A stretch of 64,000 bases of DNA from JAJYKN01 sp035516155 (GTDB taxonomy: Bacteria > Nitrospirota > UBA9217): positions 123,541 to 187,540 of the forward strand of contig DATJAP010000008.1 in assembly GCA_035516155.1 (NCBI GenBank), written 5' to 3'. Under the pieces are notes generated by a model. That model had not been told where the DNA came from and did not search any database. It was given only the letters and a program-made list of their open reading frames with translations. Shown piece after piece: positions 9,288 to 19,108 of the stretch. Numbering within the stretch: position 1 is the stretch's first letter; every line of letters starts with the position of its first letter. The translations under genes and the position numbers were made by a program.

Positions 9288-9766
9288 CGCAGAAGATTCC
9301 CATGACCAAAGAGGGCTACGAGAAGCTCAAACAGGAGCTCGATCGTATCATCAAGGTTGAACGTCCCAAGAATATACGAGAAATCGAAGAAGCGCGGGCT
9401 CACGGCGATTTATCGGAGAACGCGGAATACCATGCAGCCAAGGAGCGGCAAGGCCATCTCGACGCCAAGAAGCGGGAACTGGAGCATAAGCTTGCCAGCG
9501 CCCAGATCATCGACATTTCAAAGCTCACGAACGAAAAGGTCGTGTTTGGAGCAACGGTCACGCTTGCGGACACCGATTCCGGAGATATCAGGAAGTATAC
9601 ACTGGTGGGGCAGGAAGAGGCCGATCTCAAAAAGGGGAAAATATCGGTGCAGTCGCCGGTGGGCAAGGCACTTATCGGCCACAAGGTCGGCGATATCGTC
9701 ACCATCAAGACCCCGGCCAAGACCGTCGTGTACGAGATCCAGGAGATTCAGATTGCCTTCGAGTAG
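9284..9766 (+). CDS. greA: Transcription elongation factor GreA
   Basis: 160 residues, normal for GreA. The N-terminal coiled coil contains the signature AHGDLSENAEYHAAKERQ, with the acidic DLSENAEY tip that stimulates RNA cleavage in backtracked RNA polymerase. The C-terminal FKBP-like domain follows (VTLADTDSG, GKALIGHKVGD). The start codon overlaps the carB stop and the 3' end overlaps pyrK by 14 bp, so it is embedded in the pyrimidine operon. Confidence 0.95.
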   Translation: MTQKIPMTKEGYEKLKQELDRIIKVERPKNIREIEEARAHGDLSENAEYHAAKERQGHLDAKKRELEHKLASAQIIDISKLTNEKVVFGATVTLADTDSGDIRKYTLVGQEEADLKKGKISVQSPVGKALIGHKVGDIVTIKTPAKTVVYEIQEIQIAFE

Positions 9767-10580
9767 GTTCCACAAGGCAACAATTCTTGTCAATAAATCC
9801 GTCGGCAGGGGATACTTTCGCCTTGTGCTACGGGCTCCGGAAATATCCGCAGCCGCGCTGCCGGGCCAGTTCGTGATGCTCCGGGTATCAGAAACCATGG
9901 ACCCTCTCCTGGCGCGGCCCTTCGGCATATCTTCTCTGCCCTCACGGTCTTCGCTGGAGCTTATTTACCGAGTTATCGGCAGGGGGACTTCGCTGCTGAC
10001 GCAAAGGAAGGCGGGAGATTCGCTGAATCTGCTCGGACCGATCGGGAACGGGTTCCCGCTGCCGGGAAAAGACGCGACTCCCGTGCTCATTGCCGGCGGA
10101 AGCGGATTTCCTCCCCTCCATTTTCTTTCTGCCAAAGCAGGGTTCCGCGCTCATCTCTTTATCGGGGCAAGGAACAAGGATTGTCTGCCACCCGCGGGGA
10201 TCGTGAAGAGCTTCCGCGATACCGCGGTGAGAGTGCATCTTGCTACGGAAGACGGAAGCGCGGGAAAACGGGGGATGACCACGGACCTCCTGAATGCGTT
10301 TCTAACCACGAGGGAGCGAAAAACCCCTCTCGTATTGTACGCGTGCGGCCCCCATGCCATGCTTGGCGCGGTAAGCAGAATCGCCGCAATTCATTCGTTG
10401 CCCTGTTTCGTTTCCCTAGAGGAACGCATGGCCTGCGGCGTCGGGGCATGCATGGGATGTTCCGTTGCCATGAAGTCGGGCGGCTACAAAAGGGTATGCA
10501 AAGACGGGCCGGTGTTTGCTTCGCGGGACATCGAGTGGAGCGAGCAGGTGGTGGTGAAGTTAGTGGCTCGTCAAACGTAA
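9753..10580 (+). CDS. pyrK: Dihydroorotate dehydrogenase electron transfer subunit
   Basis: PyrK carries FAD and a 2Fe-2S cluster and passes electrons from PyrD to NAD+ in class 1B dihydroorotate dehydrogenases. The protein shows an FAD-binding RPFGISS segment, a nucleotide-binding IAGGSGFPPL and, near the C-terminus, the 2Fe-2S cysteines in MACGVGACMGC followed by KRVCKDGPVF. The start is TTG 9753 inside greA: AGGAG at 9741-9745 lies seven bases upstream, and the translation PSSRFHKATILVNKS leads directly into the conserved domain. No ATG fits. The length of about 275 residues suits the family. pyrD follows after 50 bases. Confidence 0.92.
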   Translation: MPSSRFHKATILVNKSVGRGYFRLVLRAPEISAAALPGQFVMLRVSETMDPLLARPFGISSLPSRSSLELIYRVIGRGTSLLTQRKAGDSLNLLGPIGNGFPLPGKDATPVLIAGGSGFPPLHFLSAKAGFRAHLFIGARNKDCLPPAGIVKSFRDTAVRVHLATEDGSAGKRGMTTDLLNAFLTTRERKTPLVLYACGPHAMLGAVSRIAAIHSLPCFVSLEERMACGVGACMGCSVAMKSGGYKRVCKDGPVFASRDIEWSEQVVVKLVARQT

Positions 10581-10629
10581 ATAGGAGCCGGAAAGCAGAA
10601 AGTTGAAGACAGGGAATTACATTGGAAGC

Positions 10630-11565
10630 ATGGCAGCCAAATTTAAAATAAAACCGGATCTCTCCGTTGATTTCGCAGGAATCAGACTCAAGAACCCCGT
10701 GCTCACGGCTTCGGGCACCTTCGGATACGGCGAGGAATATGCGGAGTTCGTGGACCTGAATAAACTGGGCGGCATCATCGTCAAGGGAATATCGACGAAG
10801 CCGATCACGGGGAATCCGCCGCCCCGTATTTGGGAAACGCCGTCAGGTATGCTGAACGCAATCGGCCTTGAAAATCCCGGGGTCGATGTTTTTCTGCGTG
10901 ACAAACTGCCCTATCTGAGGACATTCGATACCGCGGTGATCGTGAATATTTTCGGATACAGTCTTGAGGATTACGTCAGCGTCGCGGAGAGGCTGGACGG
11001 CGTTGCCGGAATAGACGGTCTGGAAGTCAACATCTCGTGCCCCAATGTAAAGGCGGGAGGCATGGTGTTCGGCACGAATGTCAAGGCAGCGTTTGAACTT
11101 CTGGCTGCCGTGCGAAAAGCCGTGAAGCTGCCGGTCATCGCGAAGCTTTCGCCGAACGTTGCCGATATCGCGGAATTCGCCAGGGCGGCCCGGGATGCGG
11201 GATGCGATGGTTTGTCGCTCATCAACACGCTCCTCGGCATGGCGATCGATGTGCGGTGCCGACGGCCGCGCATCGCGAACTGCACGGGGGGCCTTTCGGG
11301 TCCCGCAATCCGGCCGATTGCCGTGCGTATGGTCTGGCAGGCTGCGAAAGCCGTCCCGTTGCCGATTATCGGCATGGGCGGTATCGCATCGGGAGACGAT
11401 GCGCTGGAGTTCATACTGGCAGGAGCATCGGCAATTGCGGTTGGAACTGCTAATTTCGTGAACCCCCGGGCGACCTTGGACGTGCTGGCTGGCATTGAAA
11501 AGTTCATGATGGAACAGGCAGAGGGACGTCTCAGTTCCCTCATCGGAAAGATGGAGAGCGGTTGA
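10630..11565 (+). CDS. pyrD: Dihydroorotate dehydrogenase catalytic subunit (class 1B)
   Basis: This FMN enzyme oxidises dihydroorotate to orotate in the cytosol. The 311-residue sequence starts with the class 1 beginning DLSVDFAGIRLKNPVLTASG, and has NISCPNVKAGGMVFG with the class 1B catalytic cysteine and a C-terminal FMN phosphate loop (IIGMGGIASGDDALEF). Pairing with pyrK confirms class 1B, which uses NAD+ rather than quinone. ATG 10630 is chosen over TTG 10603 because GGAAGC precedes it and the family start matches. Confidence 0.95.
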   Translation: MAAKFKIKPDLSVDFAGIRLKNPVLTASGTFGYGEEYAEFVDLNKLGGIIVKGISTKPITGNPPPRIWETPSGMLNAIGLENPGVDVFLRDKLPYLRTFDTAVIVNIFGYSLEDYVSVAERLDGVAGIDGLEVNISCPNVKAGGMVFGTNVKAAFELLAAVRKAVKLPVIAKLSPNVADIAEFARAARDAGCDGLSLINTLLGMAIDVRCRRPRIANCTGGLSGPAIRPIAVRMVWQAAKAVPLPIIGMGGIASGDDALEFILAGASAIAVGTANFVNPRATLDVLAGIEKFMMEQAEGRLSSLIGKMESG

Positions 11566-11734
11566 AAAGCGGTGAAAACCGGAAACTTCTCTCCGCGTCC
11601 TTCGCTTCTCCGTGCGAAGGTTATATGTTCCCCCCTGTTTCAGACCAGACAGAAATCCCCTTGTTATGCTCTTTTCCCGCAGGTTCCTTGCTTTTTCGTC
11701 AACAATAACTTACAATCGAATCAGAGACGAGTTC

Positions 11735-12631
11735 ATGTCTCTTGAACCTATGGACGACGGACTGCTGCGGAAATTTCTCAACTACCTTGCCGTGGAAAAG
11801 GGGCTTGCGCGCAATACCATCGACTCCTATGAAAGGGACCTGCGCAAGTACCTGGATTACACGGCGGCTCGGATGCCTGAAGATATCACTCAATCCGATG
11901 TCACGGCCTTCCTTGCCTCAATGACGTCGTCCGGGCTAGCCGCTCCCTCGCGCGCGCGGTGTCTCGCTGCGCTCAGAGGATTCCACAAATTTCTTTTGAC
12001 CGACGGCCTCGCAACGAATGATCCTACCATGAACCTGGAGACACCCCGGGGATGGAAGCGTCTGCCGAAAGCGCTCTCGGCCGGGGCTGTGGATTTACTG
12101 CTCGACCAACCCGATCGGAAAACTGCAATCGGGATGAGGGACAAGGCAATGCTCGAGCTTTTATACGCTACGGGCCTGCGCGTCAGCGAACTGGTAGGCC
12201 TGAAATATCAGGATATCAATCTTGAACGGGGATTTCTTCTTGTCATGGGAAAGGGATCAAAAGAGCGTGTTGTCCCTCTGGGGGAATCGGCTGCCGCTGC
12301 CCTGAAGGAGTATTTCGCTGACGCAAGGCGTTCCCTGCTTGGCAACAGAGAATCGGATTATCTGTTCATCAGTTCCAGGCACAGAGCCATCACCCGACAG
12401 ATGTTCTGGGAACGGATAAAATATTATGCGTTCAAGGCGGGAATCGCCGGGACCGTTTCGCCCCACACGCTGCGCCACTCGTTTGCAACCCATCTTCTTG
12501 ACAACGGAGCCGACCTCCGCGCGGTCCAGGCCATGCTCGGCCACTCAGATATTTCCACAACTCAGATTTACACGCACGTATCGAGAGAGCGGTTGAAGAA
12601 AATTCACGAGAAGTATCATCCAAGAGGATAA
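11735..12631 (+). CDS. xerD: Tyrosine recombinase XerD-type
   Basis: 298 residues, exactly the XerD norm. The N-terminal SAM-like core-binding domain (about 1-100) starts FLNYLAVEKGLARNTIDSY. The catalytic domain has Arg in TGLRVSELVGL, HTLRHSFATH (His and second Arg), LGHSDISTTQIYTHV with the second His and the nucleophilic Tyr. It resolves chromosome dimers at dif together with a XerC partner, which is not in this window. The reading frame extends upstream to 11612, but ATG 11735 gives the family start. It lies downstream of pyrD and may be co-transcribed. XerC is the alternative name. Confidence 0.88.
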   Translation: MSLEPMDDGLLRKFLNYLAVEKGLARNTIDSYERDLRKYLDYTAARMPEDITQSDVTAFLASMTSSGLAAPSRARCLAALRGFHKFLLTDGLATNDPTMNLETPRGWKRLPKALSAGAVDLLLDQPDRKTAIGMRDKAMLELLYATGLRVSELVGLKYQDINLERGFLLVMGKGSKERVVPLGESAAAALKEYFADARRSLLGNRESDYLFISSRHRAITRQMFWERIKYYAFKAGIAGTVSPHTLRHSFATHLLDNGADLRAVQAMLGHSDISTTQIYTHVSRERLKKIHEKYHPRG

Positions 12632-12740
12632 GGCAGCCTGAAGAGTCCGGTGAATTGAATGCACCGAGTTTTTAAAGTTTGCCGGTATCGTTTCCCTTAG
12701 GACTCGCCAGACTCTTTCGACTCATTATACGGCAAACGCC

Positions 12741-15362
12741 ATGGAAATCATCACCAGTCATACGAACGCTGATTTTGACGCGCTGGCCTCGATGGTAGCG
12801 GCCAAGAAGCTCTATCCGGAAGCGAAACTGGTATTCCCCGGTTCTCAGGAAAAAAGCATGCGGGATTTTTTTCTCGAATCCATGTTTTACACCCTGGAGG
12901 CAGAGCGGCTGAAAACCATCGATGTGGATAGTGTCACCAGGCTCATCATTGTCGACAACAGGAATTCGTTGAGGATCGGCAAGCTGGCGGAAGCGCTGGC
13001 GAGGCCCGACGTTTCCGTGCATATTTACGATCATCACCCCTCTTCGGAGACCGACATACGGGGCGAGAAAGAAGTAATCGCAGAGGTGGGCGCAACGACA
13101 ACCATCATGGTTGAACTGCTCCGTGATAAGGGAATCAAGTTCAGCTCGCTCGAGGCAACGGTCCTGGCTCTCGGCATATACGAGGAAACGGGTTCGCTAA
13201 CCTTTGTTTCAACGACAGAGCGGGACGCCCTGGCGGTGGCTTACCTCATATCGCAGGGAGCGCAGCTGAACATTGTCTCCGATTTCATGTCACGCGAGCT
13301 GACGACGGAACAAATAGCAATCCTGAACAACCTTATTGAGAACGCAAAAAAGTACGACATCAACGGCGTCACCGTCGTTATTTCCTCCCTGGCTGTCCCT
13401 CATTTTATCCCCGACTTGGCGAATCTGGCTCACAAGATCAGGGAGATGGAGAGCCTTGACGTGCTGTTCCTTGTCGTGCAAATGGGCGACAAGACGCATG
13501 TTATCGGCCGCTGCAGGATCCCGGCGGTGAATGTCGGGGAGGTGCTCGAGCAGTTGGGCGGCGGCGGGCATGCGACCGCTGCGTCGGCCGCGATCAAGGA
13601 CATGACCTACCTCCAGGCGCGCGAGCGACTGATCGACCTTTTGAGAAGGCACATCAAACCGGGGCCGATTGCTCATGAAATCATGACTGCGCCGGTCAAA
13701 ACCATTCCCTACGGTAGCGCCATAGCGGAGGCGGGCGAGGCCATGACACGTTTCAGCGTCAATGTGCTGCCCGTTCTGCGTGGAGATTCCTATCAGGGAA
13801 TCATCACCCGCGAGATTGTGCAAAAAGCGCTTTTCCACGGTCTCGGAAAACGGAAAGTCGAGGAGTACATGACGAGCGGTGGACCGGTTGCGACGCCGGA
13901 CATGCCCATGAGCCAGGTAGAGCGCATCATGATCGAGGAGCACCAGCGCTTTATCCCGGTCCTCGACCGGGGAGGCGAATTAGTGGGGGCAATCACCCGC
14001 ACCGATCTTCTTCGTTCGCTTCATGAGGAACGGCTCGCGGTGATTCCCGATTCGGAAGAGCTGTCGCCCGGGTCCCTTCGTACGGTAAAGGGCCTGCTGG
14101 AAGAGCGGATCATGCCCGAGGTCCGGAACACGCTTAGAATCGTGGGGGAGGTCGCCGATGAAAGCGGCTTCCCGGTCTACCTCGTCGGCGGCATTGTTCG
14201 GGATCTTTTTTTGCGGGTGTCGAACCCCGACGTCGATATAGTCGTCGAAGGAGACGGCATAACATTCGCGGGCATGCTTGTGAAAAAGATGGGCGGCCGC
14301 ATGAAAACGCACCAGAAATTCGGCACGGCCGTCGTCGTGCTGCCCACGGGGCTCAAACTCGATATCGCCACGGCTCGTCTCGAGTATTATGAATCACCGG
14401 CCGCGCTGCCCACTGTCGAGCTGTCGTCAATTAAAAAGGACCTTTACCGGCGCGATTTCACCATTAATACGCTGGCGGTGCGCTTAAACCGGAAGCGGTA
14501 CGGTGAACTCATCGATTTTTTCGGTGGTCTCCGCGATATCAAGGACAAAACCATCCGCGTTCTGCACAGCCTTTCCTTTGTTGAGGACCCCACCCGCGTG
14601 CTGCGGGCCGTGCGTTTTGAACAGCGGTTTAATTTCCACCTGAGCAAACACACCCAGAACCTGATAAAGACCGCGGTGAATATGAAGCTCTTTGACCGGC
14701 TTGCCGGCGAACGGATCTACACGGAACTTGTTCTGATGTTTTCGGAATCCGAGCCGTTGAAAGTCTTGAAGCGGATGCGGGAGCTGGACCTGCTGAAATT
14801 CATTCACACTGGCCTCAAGGGATCCGCTGAGCTTGAACGTCTCTTTACGAATATAGGCGAGACACTCGCGTGGTTCCGGCTGCTCTACCTGGATCTCATC
14901 GTGGAAAAGTGGTTTGTCTATTTTCTCGGCCTCTTTGATCGGGTGAAAGATGCGACGGCCGCGGAAGCCCTTGAGCGCCTTGCGGTTCCGATCCGTTTCC
15001 GGGAGCGCGTGCACACGGCGCGCACTCGGTCCCGGGAAGTGCTGTTCCTATTTTACAAGGAACCACAGGTTTCCCACAGCCGCATCTATGATCTGCTGTC
15101 GCCGCTCGACATCGAGGCGCTTCTCCTGATGATGGCGAAATCAAAGCAGGAACGGGCCAAGAAATATATCTCTCTCTACCTTACCCATCTGCGCAACGTC
15201 AAGGTGACCCTCACCGGCGACGACCTCAAACGACTCGGAATCCCGCCCGGGCCAAAGTACCGGAGAATTCTCGGGGAGCTTCTCAATGCGAAGCTCGACG
15301 GACTGGTAAGGAGCAAGGAAGAAGAAATCGAGTTCGTGAAAAAGAAAAGCATTTCCGGATAA
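12741..15362 (+). CDS. DHH-CBS-tRNA nucleotidyltransferase (CCA- or A-adding) fusion protein
   Basis: 873 residues with three modules in order. Residues 1-300 form a DHH/DHHA1 phosphoesterase (SHTNADFDALAS, YDHHPSSETD, GGGGHATAASA). Residues 310-430 hold two CBS repeats. From about 460 there is a class II nucleotidyltransferase head (YLVGGIVRDLFL, then NPDVDIVVEGDG with the catalytic Asp pair) with an RNA-binding tail. Proteins of this layout in Aquifex and Geobacter relatives are tRNA nucleotidyltransferases; some only add the terminal A and rely on a separate CC-adding enzyme. The DHH part may act as a nanoRNase, and the CBS pair suggests adenylate sensing; both are inferences from the families. 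Confidence 0.9.
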   Translation: MEIITSHTNADFDALASMVAAKKLYPEAKLVFPGSQEKSMRDFFLESMFYTLEAERLKTIDVDSVTRLIIVDNRNSLRIGKLAEALARPDVSVHIYDHHPSSETDIRGEKEVIAEVGATTTIMVELLRDKGIKFSSLEATVLALGIYEETGSLTFVSTTERDALAVAYLISQGAQLNIVSDFMSRELTTEQIAILNNLIENAKKYDINGVTVVISSLAVPHFIPDLANLAHKIREMESLDVLFLVVQMGDKTHVIGRCRIPAVNVGEVLEQLGGGGHATAASAAIKDMTYLQARERLIDLLRRHIKPGPIAHEIMTAPVKTIPYGSAIAEAGEAMTRFSVNVLPVLRGDSYQGIITREIVQKALFHGLGKRKVEEYMTSGGPVATPDMPMSQVERIMIEEHQRFIPVLDRGGELVGAITRTDLLRSLHEERLAVIPDSEELSPGSLRTVKGLLEERIMPEVRNTLRIVGEVADESGFPVYLVGGIVRDLFLRVSNPDVDIVVEGDGITFAGMLVKKMGGRMKTHQKFGTAVVVLPTGLKLDIATARLEYYESPAALPTVELSSIKKDLYRRDFTINTLAVRLNRKRYGELIDFFGGLRDIKDKTIRVLHSLSFVEDPTRVLRAVRFEQRFNFHLSKHTQNLIKTAVNMKLFDRLAGERIYTELVLMFSESEPLKVLKRMRELDLLKFIHTGLKGSAELERLFTNIGETLAWFRLLYLDLIVEKWFVYFLGLFDRVKDATAAEALERLAVPIRFRERVHTARTRSREVLFLFYKEPQVSHSRIYDLLSPLDIEALLLMMAKSKQERAKKYISLYLTHLRNVKVTLTGDDLKRLGIPPGPKYRRILGELLNAKLDGLVRSKEEEIEFVKKKSISG

Positions 15363-15399
15363 CGTATCCGGCGACAATGCCGTAAACCTCAAGATTGCC

Positions 15400-15428
15400 T
15401 TGACGAACCCTGAAAAATTAGGCATAGT
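15400..15428 (+). promoter_or_regulatory. Putative promoter of the Na/Pi symporter gene
   Basis: TTGACG (15400-15405), a 17-nt spacer and CATAGT (15423-15428). The predicted start falls at or next to the ATG at 15435, which would make the mRNA leaderless. Confidence 0.55.
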
Positions 15429-15434
15429 ACTTCC

Positions 15435-17072
15435 ATGATCTTCATCAGCCTCTTCGGCGGGATCCTGCTGCTCCTCTATGGAATCAAGCTCCTGAATGAC
15501 GGGCTCCAGAACGCCATAGGTTCGAAGATCCGTTCGCTGCTCCGCTCCCTGACCAGCAACCGGCTGGCCGCAGTGGGAGGCGGCGCTTTCATTACCGGCC
15601 TGATCCAGTCAAGCAGCGCCACGTCCGTCATGCTCGTGGGATTCGTGAGCGCCGGGCTTATGAGCTTCCGCCAAACACTCGCGGTGATGCTCGGCGCCGA
15701 CATTGGCGCAACCCTCACAGTCCAGCTTATCGCCTTCCATATATACGACTATGCGGTTCTCATCATCGGAATCGGACTGGCCTTCGTGCTTTTCTCAAAA
15801 AAGACCATCATACGGAATGTGGGAGAGGGGATCCTCGGGTTCGGCTTCGTCTTTCTGTCCCTCAAAATAATGACCGATGCAATGACGCCGCTCCAGGAAA
15901 ATGAACTGTTTCGTCTGGTGTTCGTGGCCCTTACGGACACGCCCGCCCTCGGAATTGCGATCTCGGCCCTTTTGACCGGACTCATTCACAGCAGCGCGGC
16001 GACCATGGGCATCGCCCTGGTACTTGCCAAGAGCGGCCTGATCCCGCTTAAAACTGCTCTGTACATCATTTTCGGTGCCAATATCGGGACCTGTGCAACG
16101 GCACTCATTGCGAGCCTGCGCTCACCGGTGGAGGCGCGGCGCGTTGCCTGGGCCCACATTCTATTCAAGCTGTTCGGCGTTCTGCTCTTTCTGCCCTTCA
16201 TCGTCCCCTTTCAGGAACTGGTTGCAGCATCGACGACCGACCTGCCTCGCCAGATCGCGAATGCCAATACACTATTCAACATCATCATGGCGATCTGTTT
16301 TCTCCCATTCACCGGCCTATTCGCGATGCTCATTACGAAAGTCATTCCGGAGAAGCAAGAAGAAAAGAAATTCGGGCCGTTGTACCTCGATGATCATGTG
16401 CTCGGTACCCCGTCGCTCGCCTTGGGCCAGGCAGCGCGGGAAACACTCAGGGCCTCGGACATCGTGCGGGGGATGCTTGTCGATTCAATCAAAACCTTCG
16501 AGACGGACGATACCGATGCCATCGCCGGCATCAAGAGCCAGGACAATCTGATCGACCTCCTCGACCGGCATATCAGGCTTTACATTTCCCGGATGTCGTC
16601 ATCTCATCTCACGGAGTCCCAATCGCGGCGCGCCATGACGGTTCTTGAAGCGTCGAGAAATCTGGAGAGCATCGGCGATATCATCGACCGTAACATCATG
16701 CCGCTTGCCATGAAGCGGATCAGCAAGGGCATGACGTTTTCTCGGGAGGGCCTCGAAGAGATCACCCTGTTCCATAAGAAGATTATCGAGAACTTCGATG
16801 CGGCAATGTCCTCTTTCGCAGGCAATGACCGCGACCTCGCCGACCGCGTTATACGAAACAAGGAGGAACTCGGCATCATGGAGCGTGAGCTGGTGCAGAC
16901 CCATCTTGACCGTTTACGGAAAGGATTGCGGGAATCGATAGAAACCAGCCACGTGCATCTCGACCTCATCGGCAATCTTGCCCGGATCAATTCACTCATT
17001 ACGCACATTATTTATCCGATTGCAGAGGAAAAACGCGCAAAGGGACGTGAAGACATGGGGATTGACCAATAA
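15435..17072 (+). CDS. Na+/phosphate cotransporter with PhoU-like domain (NptA family)
   Basis: 545 residues in the inner membrane. Residues 1-300 contain two inverted Na/Pi repeats, each with the conserved QSS or HSS element (TGLIQSSSATSVMLVGF and TGLIHSSAATMGIALVLA), typical of SLC34/NptA phosphate symporters. The C-terminal 200 residues are helical and PhoU-like, probably a cytosolic regulatory domain. The gene has its own predicted promoter. Some relatives act as general sodium-phosphate exporters or sensors, so the direction of transport is not certain. Confidence 0.9.
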   Translation: MIFISLFGGILLLLYGIKLLNDGLQNAIGSKIRSLLRSLTSNRLAAVGGGAFITGLIQSSSATSVMLVGFVSAGLMSFRQTLAVMLGADIGATLTVQLIAFHIYDYAVLIIGIGLAFVLFSKKTIIRNVGEGILGFGFVFLSLKIMTDAMTPLQENELFRLVFVALTDTPALGIAISALLTGLIHSSAATMGIALVLAKSGLIPLKTALYIIFGANIGTCATALIASLRSPVEARRVAWAHILFKLFGVLLFLPFIVPFQELVAASTTDLPRQIANANTLFNIIMAICFLPFTGLFAMLITKVIPEKQEEKKFGPLYLDDHVLGTPSLALGQAARETLRASDIVRGMLVDSIKTFETDDTDAIAGIKSQDNLIDLLDRHIRLYISRMSSSHLTESQSRRAMTVLEASRNLESIGDIIDRNIMPLAMKRISKGMTFSREGLEEITLFHKKIIENFDAAMSSFAGNDRDLADRVIRNKEELGIMERELVQTHLDRLRKGLRESIETSHVHLDLIGNLARINSLITHIIYPIAEEKRAKGREDMGIDQ

Positions 17073-17353
17073 GGAAATCAGAGGGTGCATCTACAAGCCT
17101 GAGGTGCGGAAAGAGGGCAAGGCAGTAGTTGTGCCTTGTTTCCTGGCTGTTGTTTCTGACGCGGACAGGCCGAAACCGGAAAAATATTGTCACCAAGGCC
17201 ACATAGATCACGGAGAGAAAAGCAATACATTGCAGCGGGGATTTATTAATAGTCTTTTTCATCCTCTCTTTGTGCTTTCTGGAACGGTGGCAACGTTCTA
17301 CCCATTCTGAAAATAAAATATTCTTAAGGTACTTTATTCCCAGGAGGTTTCAA

Positions 17354-17752
17354 ATGATCAGGCAGCTCAGGGTGAAAACGAATGCCAGGACGGAACTCGT
17401 GGACATCACACAGGGTGTGCAGCGCCTTGTGGCTGAGAGCGGAATCCGCTCGGGTATGTGTTACGTCTTCGTGCCGCATACGACCGCGGCAGTAACAATC
17501 AACGAAAATTCGGACCCCAACGTGGGACGAGACCTGCTGAAGGAAATGAACAAGACCATTCCTTTTGACGATAATTATGGTCATAGCGAGGGCAACTCCG
17601 CGGCGCACATTAAATCAAGCATAATCGGTGTGTCAAAGCCGGTTATCGTCGAGGAGGGACGACTTGCACTCGGCACCTGGCAGGCTTTGTTTTTTTGCGA
17701 GTTTGACGGTCCCCGCGACCGCAGAGTCATGGTAAAGGTGATGAAAGACTGA
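17354..17752 (+). CDS. yjbQ: YjbQ/UPF0047 family protein
   Basis: 132 residues, the standard length. The family signatures are FVPHTTAAVTINENSDPNV, GNSAAHIKSSIIG and LALGTWQALFFCEFDGPR, including the conserved His and Glu residues thought to bind a metal. Some members have thiamine phosphate synthase activity; the in vivo role is debated. A textbook AGGAGG at 17342-17347 fixes the start at ATG 17354. The 281 bp upstream contain no gene. Confidence 0.92.
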   Translation: MIRQLRVKTNARTELVDITQGVQRLVAESGIRSGMCYVFVPHTTAAVTINENSDPNVGRDLLKEMNKTIPFDDNYGHSEGNSAAHIKSSIIGVSKPVIVEEGRLALGTWQALFFCEFDGPRDRRVMVKVMKD

Positions 17753-17857
17753 AAACGGCAGGCGGGAGAAGGTAACAGGATCATCGCTCCCAGTCTATTG
17801 TGAAAGGTCAGGTAGACAAAATCGGTTCATGAACCTGCTGATAATAAGGACGACCAG

Positions 17858-18988
17858 ATGCATAGACTAAAACGAACCCACATGTACTGGGCAGTGCTTA
17901 TCATAGTGACGGCATGCATTGCACCCTGTTACGCGCAAACGGCAGAGCAGAACACCTACGTCCGGTTTTTACGAGCCGGGATGGAACAGTTGAAAAACGG
18001 AAATTATAATGCTGCTCGTGATTCTTTTGACGAGGCAATCCGGTACAATGATGCCGACAGCGCCGGCCATCTGGGCCTCGGCATCGCGTATTATCACCTG
18101 AAGGATGACTCGACGGCCGAGCGGGAGCTGACGCGCGCAGCGGAGCTCAACCCGAATGAGGCTACGTCCTATCAGTTTCTCGGCGAGCTTTATTACCGGA
18201 AGGACGATCTTGATACCGCGGCATCATACTGGGAGAAGGCGGTGGCGTTGGATCCGTCGGACAAGAACCTTCAGATGAGGCTTGAGCGCATCAGGATAGA
18301 AAACCGGGCAGAGAAAGATTTCGATCGCGACATGACGAGCCACTTCCTGATCAAATATGAAGGCAGGGAAAAGATCGAGGTAGGGCGGATCATCCTGAGA
18401 ATCCTCGAAGAGGCCTATGGGGAAGTTGGACGGGCACTCTCCTATTATCCGGATCAGGAGATACAAGTCATTCTCTATTCAAGCCGGCAATTCCAGGAAG
18501 TGACCGACGCCCCGGACTGGAGCAGCGGCATTTTCGATGGGAAAATCCGGATTCCTGTCGGCGGCATCGAGAAGGAAACTCCGGGACTGCGGAAAATCCT
18601 GTATCACGAATATACCCATGCTGTGGTCCGGTCGATTACTCCCCGCTGCCCAACCTGGTTGAATGAAGGGCTGGCCCAGTACTTTGAAGGCAGGGAAATC
18701 GATGGCAGCCAGCGTACCCACCTCCGGCAGCTCGCAGAGACCGGCAAACTGCCATTGCTGTCGGCCCTGGAAGGGCCTTTTCTGGGACTGAATTCCAGCC
18801 AAGCCCTGGACGCCTACTTGTTCAGCCTTTCTTCGGTCCGTTACATGATCGATTCCTTCGGTTTATATCGCGTCAAGGCTGTGCTCGATGAACTGGCCGG
18901 GGGCGCCGACATGCCCCGGGCGATCAGCAACGGCATCTCGATTCCCTACGAGGAATTCGAGCATGGCTGGAAACGGTCGCTGGAGTAA
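17858..18988 (+). CDS. Exported TPR protein with MA-type zinc metallopeptidase domain
   Basis: 376 residues. An N-terminal signal peptide (hydrophobic 10-24, then cleavage near CYAQTAEQ) sends it to the periplasm. About three TPR units follow (residues 30-145; SAGHLGLGIAYYHLKDD, ATSYQFLGELYYRKDD). The C-terminal half is a gluzincin peptidase with the zinc motif HEYTH and the downstream Glu in LNEGLAQYFEG, as in the peptidase MA family. TPR-MA proteins of this kind occur in Desulfobacterota and Nitrospirota; their substrates are unknown. An envelope-protein processing role is an inference. Confidence 0.83.
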   Translation: MHRLKRTHMYWAVLIIVTACIAPCYAQTAEQNTYVRFLRAGMEQLKNGNYNAARDSFDEAIRYNDADSAGHLGLGIAYYHLKDDSTAERELTRAAELNPNEATSYQFLGELYYRKDDLDTAASYWEKAVALDPSDKNLQMRLERIRIENRAEKDFDRDMTSHFLIKYEGREKIEVGRIILRILEEAYGEVGRALSYYPDQEIQVILYSSRQFQEVTDAPDWSSGIFDGKIRIPVGGIEKETPGLRKILYHEYTHAVVRSITPRCPTWLNEGLAQYFEGREIDGSQRTHLRQLAETGKLPLLSALEGPFLGLNSSQALDAYLFSLSSVRYMIDSFGLYRVKAVLDELAGGADMPRAISNGISIPYEEFEHGWKRSLE

Positions 18989-19108
18989 TGCTGACGCTAA
19001 ACGAAATGGTACTCTTCTCTTCTGGTCCGACACTCAGGCGTGACCTGATCACCGCAATAAGATGCATTTTTTCTTTATCCCCGTATATCAATATGGTATT
19101 ATCCCGCC

